From positions 79,947 to 143,946 of the forward strand of contig DATDBU010000116.1 in the NCBI GenBank assembly GCA_036524675.1: 64,000 nucleotides of DNA, read 5' to 3'. Positions 18,993-27,044 of this stretch are shown one piece after another. This stretch comes from DATDAW01 sp036524675 (lineage in GTDB: Bacteria > Verrucomicrobiota > Verrucomicrobiia > Chthoniobacterales > DASVRZ01). Under the pieces are notes generated by a model. It was not told where the DNA came from and did not search any database. It saw only the letters and a program-made list of their open reading frames with translations. The first letter of the stretch is position 1. Every line of letters starts with the position of its first letter. Position numbers and translations under genes: made by a program.

Positions 18993-20390
18993 CTATTTGG
19001 CCCCCGTCCCAAAAAGGACGGCAGGGATTGTCTTAAAGAGAATTTTGATGTCCAGCCAGATGGACCAGGAATCGATATACTTGAGGTCGAGACGCACCCA
19101 ATCCCCGAAATCAGACACGTCATTCCTGCCGCTGATCTGCCAGAGACAGGTCAATCCCGGCTTCACACTCAAACGGCGACGCTGCGCCACACTTTCGAAC
19201 TTCTCCACTTCGTAGAGAGGCAGCGGCCGCGGGCCCACCAAGCTCATATGGCCCGCCAACACATTGAAAATCTGCGGCAGCTCATCCAGGCTGTATTTCC
19301 GCAAAAACTTCCCCAAAGGCGTAACGCGCGGATCATCCTGGACCTTGAAAACAGGGCCGCGCATCTCATTGTGCGCCTCCAACTCGGAGCGGCGCTGCTC
19401 CGCATCCCGATACATGGAGCGGAACTTCAACATGGAGAAAGGCTTGCCATGTTTTCCTCCGCGCAATTGTTTGAAAATAACCGGCCCCGGCGATGTGACC
19501 CGAACGGCAATTGCAATTGCCGCCAAAATTGGTGACAGCAAAATCACCAGGATCAATGCCCCAAAGAAATCGATGATCGCCTTGACCATCAACGACCATG
19601 AAAGATCGGGCGTGGAGCGAAAAACCAGCATCGGGCAATTTGCAAGTGCATCGAATGACGGCCGCGCAATCGATGTTCGGATGAAGTCCGCCGCCAGCCA
19701 TGCCTCAACGCCTTCGATTTCGCACGCGGCAATCGCTTCCTGGATACGGTTCAAATGCACGTGTCCTCCGGCAAAAACGACCCGACCAACCGAATGCCGG
19801 TGCAACGCTTGAACGAGGTCGGAGATCGGACGCTTTTCGATGTCCACTTGTTCGACGATCTCAATGCGCGTTGCGTCTTCATCATTGAACCGCTCAACAA
19901 GCCGTTTCATCTCGACAGGCACGCCCGCCATGAGCACCCGCTCGCGAAATCCCTCCCGATGCCCCTGCGCATTCTGCCACAAAATAAGCAGCCGTTGTTT
20001 TGTCAAAAGAAGAATCGGAGCGATGATCGCAAACTCTATAAATACCATCCTGCTAGGCACTTCCAACTTAAAACCCAGCACGCAACCTGCGATCAAAACG
20101 GCCATCCAGAGACCCGTTGCCAGAATCTCTCGCAGCGATCGCCACGCGGATTTTTGCGTCGGATAACGATAATATCCGTGGGCCTCCAACAAAGGGGGGC
20201 CGAAAGGGATCAAAATCACGATCAACCACAAAAATTCGGAAAACGGCGCGATTGGATCGAGCGCATCCGTATAGATCGGTGCCCAGTAACGGGTTACATG
20301 AGCCAACCACAAGCTAAACACGAGCAATACCGCATCGGTGAGCTGATTGAGCTGTAGATTGATTTCCCTCCTGCGCCCGGTCATCATCAA
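18993..20390 (-). CDS. Undecaprenyl-phosphate sugar phosphotransferase (WcaJ/WbaP-like, initiating)
   Basis: A 465-residue polytopic protein. Four or five N-terminal membrane helices (residues 15-150) are followed by a CoA-binding-like Rossmann region (about 170-260) and, after another helix (FFGALILVILLSPILAAIAI), the bacterial sugar transferase domain: PGPVIFKQLRGGKHGKPFSM, LKFRSMYRDAE, RKYSLDELPQIFNVLAGHMS and LVGPRPLP, then KPGLTCLWQISGRND. The enzyme moves a sugar-1-phosphate to undecaprenyl phosphate at the inner membrane, the first step of exopolysaccharide assembly. The sugar cannot be read from sequence. Confidence 0.92.
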   Translation of the reverse strand: MMMTGRRREINLQLNQLTDAVLLVFSLWLAHVTRYWAPIYTDALDPIAPFSEFLWLIVILIPFGPPLLEAHGYYRYPTQKSAWRSLREILATGLWMAVLIAGCVLGFKLEVPSRMVFIEFAIIAPILLLTKQRLLILWQNAQGHREGFRERVLMAGVPVEMKRLVERFNDEDATRIEIVEQVDIEKRPISDLVQALHRHSVGRVVFAGGHVHLNRIQEAIAACEIEGVEAWLAADFIRTSIARPSFDALANCPMLVFRSTPDLSWSLMVKAIIDFFGALILVILLSPILAAIAIAVRVTSPGPVIFKQLRGGKHGKPFSMLKFRSMYRDAEQRRSELEAHNEMRGPVFKVQDDPRVTPLGKFLRKYSLDELPQIFNVLAGHMSLVGPRPLPLYEVEKFESVAQRRRLSVKPGLTCLWQISGRNDVSDFGDWVRLDLKYIDSWSIWLDIKILFKTIPAVLFGTGAK

Positions 20391-20431
20391 TGGCTGCCAA
20401 AGGTCCTCGTTATTCGACTCAAAACACCATC

Positions 20432-21118
20432 ATGTCTCGCATCGATTTTCGTAAAGTCCCTCCTAGCGTTGTCGCTATTATTCACACACGGGCCGGCTTT
20501 CAGGAGGCCATTCAATTGACTCCTCAAAGCGCCGATTTCCTGGAGTTCCGTGCGGATTTGCTGCTCGATAACCTGACCGAACTGGAAGACCAGCTCACGC
20601 AAACCCGACTGCCGATTATCCTCACCCTTCGCTCGCGAAAGGAAGGAGGACGGGCCCCGGAAGATGTTGTGCAACGCGCAGCCTTGTATGCGCGACTGGT
20701 CGATAAGGTTCATGCTATGGATACAGAACTTGCTACGGTGCGCGATTGGAAGCTAAAAGCAAGCCCCTGGCACGACTCAGGCTGCCCATTAGTACTCTCC
20801 TATCACGACTTTACGGCCACCCCTACTGTGCCATCGCTTCGCGAAAAAGCCAGCGAGGCTGCCGATCTCGGCGCCAGCCTCTTCAAAATAGCGGCACTTA
20901 CGGAGTCGAGTCGCGACGTAGCAACGCTATTGGAGTTTTTGGAAATCGAAGACTCCCTTCCCCTAGCCGTTATGGGCATGGGCCGCTACGGAATGGTCTC
21001 CCGGCTTTTATTCGCGCAGGCAGGTTCCCGTTTGAACTACGGATACCTCGATCGCCCGATCGTTCCTGGGCAGTGGCCCGCCGCGGAACTAAAATCGCTC
21101 ATCAGCAGACTCCCTTGA
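20432..21118 (+). CDS. aroD: Type I 3-dehydroquinate dehydratase
   Basis: ATG 20432 (MSRIDFRKVPP) gives 228 residues; an in-frame ATG at 20390 adds 14 residues and would start inside the divergent transferase start, and neither has a clear Shine-Dalgarno. Type I motifs are visible: FLEFRADLL (substrate-binding ExR), LVLSYHDFTATP (catalytic His), LFKIAALTES (Schiff-base Lys) and AVMGMGRYGMVSRLLF. It converts 3-dehydroquinate to 3-dehydroshikimate in the shikimate pathway. No other aro gene is nearby. It converges with the AAA gene. Confidence 0.88.
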   Translation: MSRIDFRKVPPSVVAIIHTRAGFQEAIQLTPQSADFLEFRADLLLDNLTELEDQLTQTRLPIILTLRSRKEGGRAPEDVVQRAALYARLVDKVHAMDTELATVRDWKLKASPWHDSGCPLVLSYHDFTATPTVPSLREKASEAADLGASLFKIAALTESSRDVATLLEFLEIEDSLPLAVMGMGRYGMVSRLLFAQAGSRLNYGYLDRPIVPGQWPAAELKSLISRLP

Positions 21119-21280
21119 AATTCCGCCTAGATGGGCGCCAGATCTCGCTTACTAGTCAACGATCACTCGAAGCCATTCACCTGTTCGCGACAGCAATTAA
21201 CCCAAAAGTCTGATTTTCGGAAGTCCTTCACATCTCGAGATTCTTTCATCTTAAACAAACGATAGGATACTTCTTCCACC

Positions 21281-22951
21281 TTATCTCCGAAATGCCTCGG
21301 GAACGAAGGTCATATCGGTAGCTTCGGCGACGGCGAGGCCAATTTGAAAATCCATCACTTCGGCAGGGATTGGGTTTTGGTACCCGGTTAAACTTTCGAT
21401 CAGAGCGTCAATCGGAGTTTTTCCGGCTGTGCGTACGAGGCGATAAATTTTGACAGTCAGCGCTTCGGCAGCACCTGGCGTGAGTCGACTGGGCATCAAC
21501 TTTTCCAGAGCGCTAAAATCGGCACCCATCAACTCGATGCCTTTGCGTTTGCACAAAGCCCGAAGCAAGGCGAAAGCCTCAGCCGGGGTCGCCGTGGGAA
21601 AAATTGGGATCTTGACATCCACCCGGCCGGGGCGTTTGAGGTCCACTTCGATCAAATCCGGCCGGCTTGAGGCGAGCACCCAAATGATCCGGCCGCGATT
21701 TTCGGGACGACTCATTTCCTGCGCCATCATCGAATAGATCCGGCCTGAAAGACCAGAGTCGTTGCTGCCGGCATCGCGTTTGCCGAGGGTTTGGTCCGCT
21801 TCGTCGATAAAGACATAGCAACGAGTGAGCGCTTGAAGGAGGCGAAAGATTTTTTCCAGGTTGCCTTCTGTGGTGCCGACCCATTTGTCGCGAAAATTCT
21901 TGAGCTTCACGACAGGGACACCCGCTTCCCCGGAAAGACATTCAACCAGATATGTTTTCCCAGTTCCGACAGGGCCACAGATCAAGTAGCCCATTGGAAG
22001 CGCCTGCGTGTCGCCCTTTTCCCAGAGCGCAAGATCCTGGCGCAGCCACGTTTTCAGCCCGTCCTGTCCCTGCAGGTCATCAAGGGATTTCCTGGATTGG
22101 ATGAACTCAATAAGCCCCTGGCACTCGTCCTCGACGATCTGCTTCTTGAGCTTCACCAAATCGGCGGGTTGAAGGGCTTCGTCGCGGTACTCTTTGAGTT
22201 TGAGGAGGTTATCGATCGCGTTCTGCGTGGCACCGTTGAGTTGATCCGCCAGTAGCGTGAGATTTTCGGCAAAAACAGCGAGCGCTTTTGGATGCTGCGG
22301 CTCAAGAAAGCGAAGCGTGCGTTCAATTTCAACGGAGTCTGGAAGCGGGACTTTGATCTTTGCCGCGCGGGGATTGCCAGTGAGGAGCGGATTAAGGTCG
22401 TTGAGATTTTCCGCGATAAGACAAGTCGCAAGCGAAAAATCGGTCAGAAGCGGATCATCTGCCCATTCGCGAATGAGCAACGCAAGTGAGTTGAGATCGA
22501 AGTTGACCATACCCGGGACGGCCGGCGCCAGGAGCTGCGCGGCTTTGACAAGACAACCGATTTGCAGTCTCGGCTTTCCGAGCCGGGCCAGGTTGGCGTT
22601 GTAGCGAAAATAGCGAGTCAGAAACTCGATGGCCGGTCGCGGCGTTTTTGGAAGTTCCGGTGATTCCTTAAATGTGGGCCACCGGGCGAAAACGTCACCG
22701 CCTTTTTCGACGCGAATCCCGTTGCCGATGTCATAGCTCAGTACAACGTCGAATCGCTGCATCAATGTTCTCAGGAAATATTCGGTCAGCGAGCCGAGTT
22801 GCTGCTCTTTTTCCGCCTCGATGAGGAAACGATCATTGACATTCCCGTGGAGGATGAACTGTGTCGCTGCGTTGCTTTCGTACAAAGCAGCCAGTTCCGA
22901 TGCCCAGAAAGGAAGACTCATAAGGGATTTCTCACGGAAGGAAGCGAACAA
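21281..22951 (-). CDS. AAA+ ATPase resembling Ycf46-type proteins
   Basis: A 556-residue protein (or 546 from the internal ATG at 22921, MSLPFWASEL). Residues about 1-280 are a degenerate, mostly helical region opening with AALYESNAATQFILHGNVNDRF. The AAA+ module follows: LDDLQGQDGLKTWL, MGYLICGPVGTGKTYL (Walker A), KLKNFRDKWVGTTEGNLEKIF (pore-loop region), YVFIDEADQTLGKRD (Walker B) and LKRPGRVDVKIPIF (arginine finger region), then the lid domain. The layout of long inactive front plus FtsH/CDC48-like module matches Ycf46-like ATPases, whose role is poorly known. A small gene of unknown function starts the pair 43 bases upstream. Confidence 0.8.
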   Translation of the reverse strand: MFASFREKSLMSLPFWASELAALYESNAATQFILHGNVNDRFLIEAEKEQQLGSLTEYFLRTLMQRFDVVLSYDIGNGIRVEKGGDVFARWPTFKESPELPKTPRPAIEFLTRYFRYNANLARLGKPRLQIGCLVKAAQLLAPAVPGMVNFDLNSLALLIREWADDPLLTDFSLATCLIAENLNDLNPLLTGNPRAAKIKVPLPDSVEIERTLRFLEPQHPKALAVFAENLTLLADQLNGATQNAIDNLLKLKEYRDEALQPADLVKLKKQIVEDECQGLIEFIQSRKSLDDLQGQDGLKTWLRQDLALWEKGDTQALPMGYLICGPVGTGKTYLVECLSGEAGVPVVKLKNFRDKWVGTTEGNLEKIFRLLQALTRCYVFIDEADQTLGKRDAGSNDSGLSGRIYSMMAQEMSRPENRGRIIWVLASSRPDLIEVDLKRPGRVDVKIPIFPTATPAEAFALLRALCKRKGIELMGADFSALEKLMPSRLTPGAAEALTVKIYRLVRTAGKTPIDALIESLTGYQNPIPAEVMDFQIGLAVAEATDMTFVPEAFRR

Positions 22952-22994
22952 CTACGGAGCCTCTTAAACCTTCTCACGGGTCACTGCCGTCAGC

Positions 22995-23495
22995 TTAATT
23001 CTCCCCGCCGCTGAGGAGAGCAAATACTTCGGCCTGAACCGTTTCAATCTGGTCCAGGCGCAGCATGGGATCGAAAATAACAAACGCTTCTCCGGTTTTG
23101 ACATGTTCATAAACGAGCAGGCGTCCGTCATCGGTCGGCTTTTCGTCAACCTGTTTGAGCACTTTCTTGCGCTCGAGCATCACCCCCAGAATGTAACGGG
23201 CGTTGATGTGCTCGGGACGATCTTCAAGCATCAACTGACGCAGGAGACTTTCGACGCCCTGTTTCGGCAGTGCCTCGGGTGCGGGTGGCGGTGGCAGTTC
23301 AAACTTCGAGCGCCAATACGAAAACGGCTGCGCTTGGTCGGCCTGTTCCTTCCAAGCCTCTTCGGAAAGATCCTTGCGATAAAGGCCGCGTTTATCCCGA
23401 AAAAGAAGGGTGCGGAAGTATTCTCCGTCTTCAAATGGACGGTTGGTCACCGAACATTTATCTCCGCGACGTTGAATATCCCAATCAGGTTGCAT
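22995..23495 (-). CDS. Conserved small protein, partner of the AAA ATPase, function unknown
   Basis: A 166-residue soluble protein not recognised. The N-terminus WDIQRRGDKCSVTNRPFEDGEYFRTLLFRD looks like a short Cys-containing beta domain; only one Cys is present, so a zinc knuckle is unlikely. The C-terminal half (RYILGVMLERKKVLKQVDEK, LLVYEHVKTGEAFVIFDP) is helix then beta hairpin. It lies between the permease gene (18 bases upstream) and the AAA ATPase (43 bases downstream), all on the same strand, so it may be an adaptor or substrate of that ATPase; this is inference from position only. Confidence 0.7.
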   Translation of the reverse strand: MQPDWDIQRRGDKCSVTNRPFEDGEYFRTLLFRDKRGLYRKDLSEEAWKEQADQAQPFSYWRSKFELPPPPAPEALPKQGVESLLRQLMLEDRPEHINARYILGVMLERKKVLKQVDEKPTDDGRLLVYEHVKTGEAFVIFDPMLRLDQIETVQAEVFALLSGGEN

Positions 23496-23513
23496 GTCGT
23501 GAATGTTCGGGAA

Positions 23514-24641
23514 TCAGGCGCGTTTGCCAAGTTTGCTGAACGCAAATCGTCCGCCCGCCCGGTTCCAGAGCAACCTGAGCCCGATCACGGCGAATACGGC
23601 CACGGGAGTCCATGCCGCAACTTCCGGAGGGATGCGCCCCCCCTGCCCCAGCGCCAAGCAGAGGCGATCCAGGAAAAGCATTCCAAAAAACAGCAGAAGC
23701 GCGTTCGCGATGCTTCCCAGCATTCCGCGCCGAGAAAAAACGATTGCCAGCGGTCCGCCGAAAAGCATCACCACCATGCACTGCCACGGAAGAGACCAGC
23801 GGTAAAACATCTGCGTTTTGAACTCGGCCAATTGCGTCGCGGGAAAATCACTGTTGAGGTGCAGATATTCTTTGAGCGAGGGCACGCCCATGTATTCCGC
23901 GACCAGATTGGCGCTCAAAATCCGCCAGGGCGTCTCCCGCATGTGATGCAGATAGTATTTTCGAAACGATTGCTGGGAAAGGATTTGCCCGTTCTCGCGC
24001 AACTTGACGATTTCGCCATCGGAGAAAATCCACATCCTCGTCTCGTGCTGGTACTTCACGCTCCTCGCGTAAAGCTTCCACACCGCGTCGCCATTCCCGT
24101 TTTGTTGAGCCACCTGGACCCCGCGGGCATCGTTCGTGTCGAGCCGAAATCGTTCGAAATACCACGTGCGATGATTTTCGCGGTCACGGAAAAGCAACGT
24201 GGTTTCATCCTTTGACTTTGGTTTGTCGCTAGTCAACTCATCGTAAAGTGCCTTCCGCCTTGTCTGCGACTCAGGGGCGAGCTGATACGTCAGAAAAAGC
24301 ATGAGTCCCGTCGCCGCAAGCCCAACTCCAGCCAGCGGGAGAAGCAGCCGGGGAATACTGACGCCTGCCGTAATCATCGATACCACCTCGTTTGACCGTG
24401 ACAACCGGCTGAATGAATACAGCAACGCCAAAAGCAACGCGATTGGCAAACAGAACACCACAATAAACGGGGCCTGAATCCGATAATATTTGAAAATTTG
24501 CGCCCACGAAGCGTGAGACGCAATGAGGTCCGGCAAATTGTTGCCCATGTCGAGAATGAGCCAGATCGCGACGATGCCCAGGAAGCAATAGGCAAACGGC
24601 TGGGCAAAACTGCGCAAAACGTATCGATCGAGCAAACGCAT
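23514..24641 (-). CDS. LptF/LptG family lipopolysaccharide-export permease
   Basis: Start set at ATG 24641 (MRLLDRYVLRSFAQPF), giving 375 residues, because the 56 codons upstream have no membrane or family features. The opening LLDRYVLRSFAQPFAYCF is the family hallmark; membrane helices fall at about residues 14-35, 55-80, 100-125 and then three near the C-terminus after a long periplasmic beta-jellyroll-like region (about 135-275). LptF/G form the inner-membrane part of the ABC exporter moving LPS to the LptC-A-D bridge. Only one copy is seen; its LptF or LptG identity is undecided. Confidence 0.87.
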   Translation of the reverse strand: MRLLDRYVLRSFAQPFAYCFLGIVAIWLILDMGNNLPDLIASHASWAQIFKYYRIQAPFIVVFCLPIALLLALLYSFSRLSRSNEVVSMITAGVSIPRLLLPLAGVGLAATGLMLFLTYQLAPESQTRRKALYDELTSDKPKSKDETTLLFRDRENHRTWYFERFRLDTNDARGVQVAQQNGNGDAVWKLYARSVKYQHETRMWIFSDGEIVKLRENGQILSQQSFRKYYLHHMRETPWRILSANLVAEYMGVPSLKEYLHLNSDFPATQLAEFKTQMFYRWSLPWQCMVVMLFGGPLAIVFSRRGMLGSIANALLLFFGMLFLDRLCLALGQGGRIPPEVAAWTPVAVFAVIGLRLLWNRAGGRFAFSKLGKRA

Positions 24642-24813
24642 GGGCGCGCACAGTAAATCTGAAACCGGAGCCGGGCAACGCGAGATCGTCCCGACGGAAT
24701 CCCTCATAAAACCGCACCGGAAAACTACAAATCCGCTGCCTCCAGATTCGCCGCAATTCTCCGGCCAAGAATCGCAATCTTCGTGTAGCGCATCCTGTTT
24801 TTTCGCCACGAGC

Positions 24814-24831
24814 TTGTGAAACTTTTCACAA
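24814..24831. promoter_or_regulatory. 18-base palindrome just upstream of nuoE, possible operator
   Basis: TTGTGAAA-CT-TTTCACAA is an exact inverted repeat with 8-base arms. It ends 7 bases before a -35-like TTGCCC (24838-24843), with CATAAG or ATAAGG about 17 bases further. The nuoE ATG is at 24888. The position fits a transcription-factor site controlling the nuo operon or the divergent lptF/G-like gene. The factor is unknown; no motif match is claimed. Confidence 0.45.
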
Positions 24832-24887
24832 AAACACTTGCCCCTCTGTAACCCGGGCTCATAAGGTCATATAAGCAACCATTCCCC

Positions 24888-25391
24888 ATGGAACTACCCC
24901 CTGAATTTGCGGCGGAAATCGACGAGGTCATTACCCATTACCCCGTTTCGAAGCGCTCTGCGTCGTTGCCGCTTTTACATCTTTTTCAGGAAAAATTCGG
25001 ATGGATCAGCGATGAAGCGATTCTCTGGATTGCCAACAAGCTCGAGCTGCAGCCCATTAACATCCTGGAGCTGGTGACGTTTTATCCTATGTTCCGCCGT
25101 AAAGCTGCCGGGAAACATCACATCCGTGTCTGCCGGACACTCTCTTGCGCCATGGGTGGCAGCTTCGAACTTTTTGAACATTTTTGCCGTAAAACAGGTA
25201 TTCACCCTCACACCAACGGCGGGAACGGTCATGGCGATCCGGTGTCAGTCAGTGCCGATGGAGAATATTCCATCGAATTCGTGGAATGCCTCGCCTCCTG
25301 CGGCACTGCACCCGTCTGCATGATTAACGACGATTTTTACGAGGGCGTCACCCACGACGAAGCCTCGGCTCTGTTGGAGAAATACCCATAA
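24888..25391 (+). CDS. nuoE: NADH-quinone oxidoreductase subunit E (24 kDa, [2Fe-2S])
   Basis: A 167-residue thioredoxin-like ferredoxin. The four cluster ligands are visible as CRTLSC and CLASCG (C-x4-C ... C-x3-C), with the helical front YPVSKRSASLPLLHLFQEKFGWIS and ELVTFYPMFR typical of NuoE. It passes electrons from the NuoF flavin side of the complex I peripheral arm. First gene of a nuoEFGHIJK run; no nuoABCD precedes it. Divergent from the LptF/G permease. Confidence 0.96.
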   Translation: MELPPEFAAEIDEVITHYPVSKRSASLPLLHLFQEKFGWISDEAILWIANKLELQPINILELVTFYPMFRRKAAGKHHIRVCRTLSCAMGGSFELFEHFCRKTGIHPHTNGGNGHGDPVSVSADGEYSIEFVECLASCGTAPVCMINDDFYEGVTHDEASALLEKYP

Positions 25392-25406
25392 ACCTCGAAC
25401 AAACCC

Positions 25407-26867
25407 ATGCCCTCTCCCTCCCGCCAGCCGCATCCGCGCGAAAAGCGGATAATTTTTAAGAACATCGACCGTCCAGGTTGGAAAAACGATATCGAGACCT
25501 ACCTCGCCGACGGCGGCTACGGGGAGATGAAAAAGGCGTTCACGATGGCGCCTGTAGATATCGTCAATGAAGTCAAGGCATCCGGACTGCGTGGACGCGG
25601 CGGTGCCGGTTTTCCCTGTGGGATGAAGTGGGGTTTTATCAAACAGGACGGGCCAAAACCGAATTACATCATCGTCAACGCCGATGAATCCGAACCCGGG
25701 ACGTTCAAGGATCGCTACATTCTTCACCAGGATCCCCATCAACTGCTCGAAGGCGTCATCATTTCCGCCTGGGCGCTCAACGTGCATCTAGCCTACGTCT
25801 ATATCCGCGGCGAATTCCCCGAGGCGGCAAAGATCATGGAAAGATCCATTGCCGAAGCGAGGGCGAAAGGTTTCGTGGGAAAAAATGTGCTGGGCAAGGA
25901 CTTCGATCTTGAGATCTACGTTCACCGTGGCGCCGGAGCGTATATCTGTGGCGAGGAGACAGGACTGATCGAGTCGCTCGAGGGCAAAAGGGCTTACCCG
26001 CGAATCAAGCCTCCGTATTTCCCCGCTGTGCTAGGTCTGTATCAGTGCCCCACCATCGTGAACAACGTGGAGACATTGTGTCACATCAAACACATTATCC
26101 GCATGGGTGGCGCCGAATACGCCAAGCTCGGCCGGCCTAACAACACCGGCACGCGCATCGTCTGCGTGAGTGGCGACGTGGTTTCACCTGGATATTTTGA
26201 GATCGAACTCGGAACAGTCACATTCGGCGAGTTGATCAACGACTTCTGCGGCGGCATGAAACCAGGGAGGAAATTGAAAGCCGTCATTCCCGGCGGAAGC
26301 TCGGCCAAGGTCCTCCGTGCGGGCGAGACCTATAAGATCAAGGAAAAGGCAGGCGACGGGACGATGGTCGACAAGCAAATCGGGCTGGACGATATCCCCC
26401 TCGACTTTGACTCTTTGGCGGCGGTAGGCTCGATGGCTGGATCCGGCGGCATCATCGTCATGGACGACAGCCGCGACATGGTGTGGGTGTTGAACAACAT
26501 CAACAGCTTTTACGCCCATGAAAGCTGCGGCCAATGTACTCCCTGCCGGGAAGGATCACTGTGGATGAAAAAGATCACCGACCGAATCATTGCTGGCGGC
26601 GGCGTCGAGCGCGACCCAGCCGTCCTGAAAAGCGTAGCCGACAACATCGCTGGAAAAACGATCTGCGCTTTCGGTGAAGCATGCTCGTGGCCTACTCAAA
26701 GTTTTCTCGCCAAGTTCCCGGAAGAATTTCAGGCGAAATCCACAAAACCTCAACCGCCTCCGATGCCGCCGGAATATGTCGCCGAGGAAGTCGTCGAGCA
26801 CGAGAAGGTCGAAACCGTGCAAGGTGCAAGAGGAGCGGGAATCATGGCAGCGGTGGCGGGGAAATAG
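25407..26867 (+). CDS. nuoF: NADH-quinone oxidoreductase subunit F (FMN, NADH-binding)
   Basis: A 486-residue protein with the NADH site GLRGRGGAGFPCGMKWGF, the FMN-contact region NADESEPGTFKDRY, GAGAYICGEETGLIESLEG, and the N3 [4Fe-4S] ligands in ESCGQCTPCREG with the fourth Cys in ICAFGEACSWP. The C-terminus has a Pro-rich and Glu/Val-rich tail (about residues 440-486) beyond the usual end. It follows nuoE by 15 bases. It oxidises NADH at the tip of complex I. Confidence 0.97.
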   Translation: MPSPSRQPHPREKRIIFKNIDRPGWKNDIETYLADGGYGEMKKAFTMAPVDIVNEVKASGLRGRGGAGFPCGMKWGFIKQDGPKPNYIIVNADESEPGTFKDRYILHQDPHQLLEGVIISAWALNVHLAYVYIRGEFPEAAKIMERSIAEARAKGFVGKNVLGKDFDLEIYVHRGAGAYICGEETGLIESLEGKRAYPRIKPPYFPAVLGLYQCPTIVNNVETLCHIKHIIRMGGAEYAKLGRPNNTGTRIVCVSGDVVSPGYFEIELGTVTFGELINDFCGGMKPGRKLKAVIPGGSSAKVLRAGETYKIKEKAGDGTMVDKQIGLDDIPLDFDSLAAVGSMAGSGGIIVMDDSRDMVWVLNNINSFYAHESCGQCTPCREGSLWMKKITDRIIAGGGVERDPAVLKSVADNIAGKTICAFGEACSWPTQSFLAKFPEEFQAKSTKPQPPPMPPEYVAEEVVEHEKVETVQGARGAGIMAAVAGK

Positions 26868-26869
26868 TA

Positions 26870-27030
26870 TTACTCTTACTCCTACTCCTAATCGCAATCC
26901 TTCTAACCTCCCCCTCTCTTTCCTTCCAACCTCCCAAACCATGCGCCTTATCTTCGACCACGAAAAACTCATCGCATATCAGGAGTCTCTAGCATTTTGC
27001 GTGTGGGTCGGAGATTGGGAGTAAGAGTAA
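26870..27030. mobile_element. MITE-like element between nuoF and nuoG with a truncated four-helix-bundle (S23) gene
   Basis: The left end (26870-26893) reads TTACTCTTACTCC then TACTCCTAATC; the right end (27013-27030) is GATTGGGAGTAAGAGTAA, so the ends form an imperfect inverted repeat. Inside, ATG 26941 opens MRLIFDHEKLIAYQESLAF and then a few codons to a stop at 27022-27024, inside the right end. The FDHEKL-x-YQ-SL start is how small four-helix-bundle proteins (23S rRNA intervening-sequence family) often begin; the rest is missing. I read this as an internally deleted mobile cassette. Family assignment is from memory. Confidence 0.6.
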
Positions 27031-27044
27031 GATTTTTTCACCCC

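Noticed and set aside
23103..24215. 370-codon plus-strand frame antisense to the permease and its neighbour
   Set aside because: Runs across two convincing genes on the other strand and has no recognisable domain.
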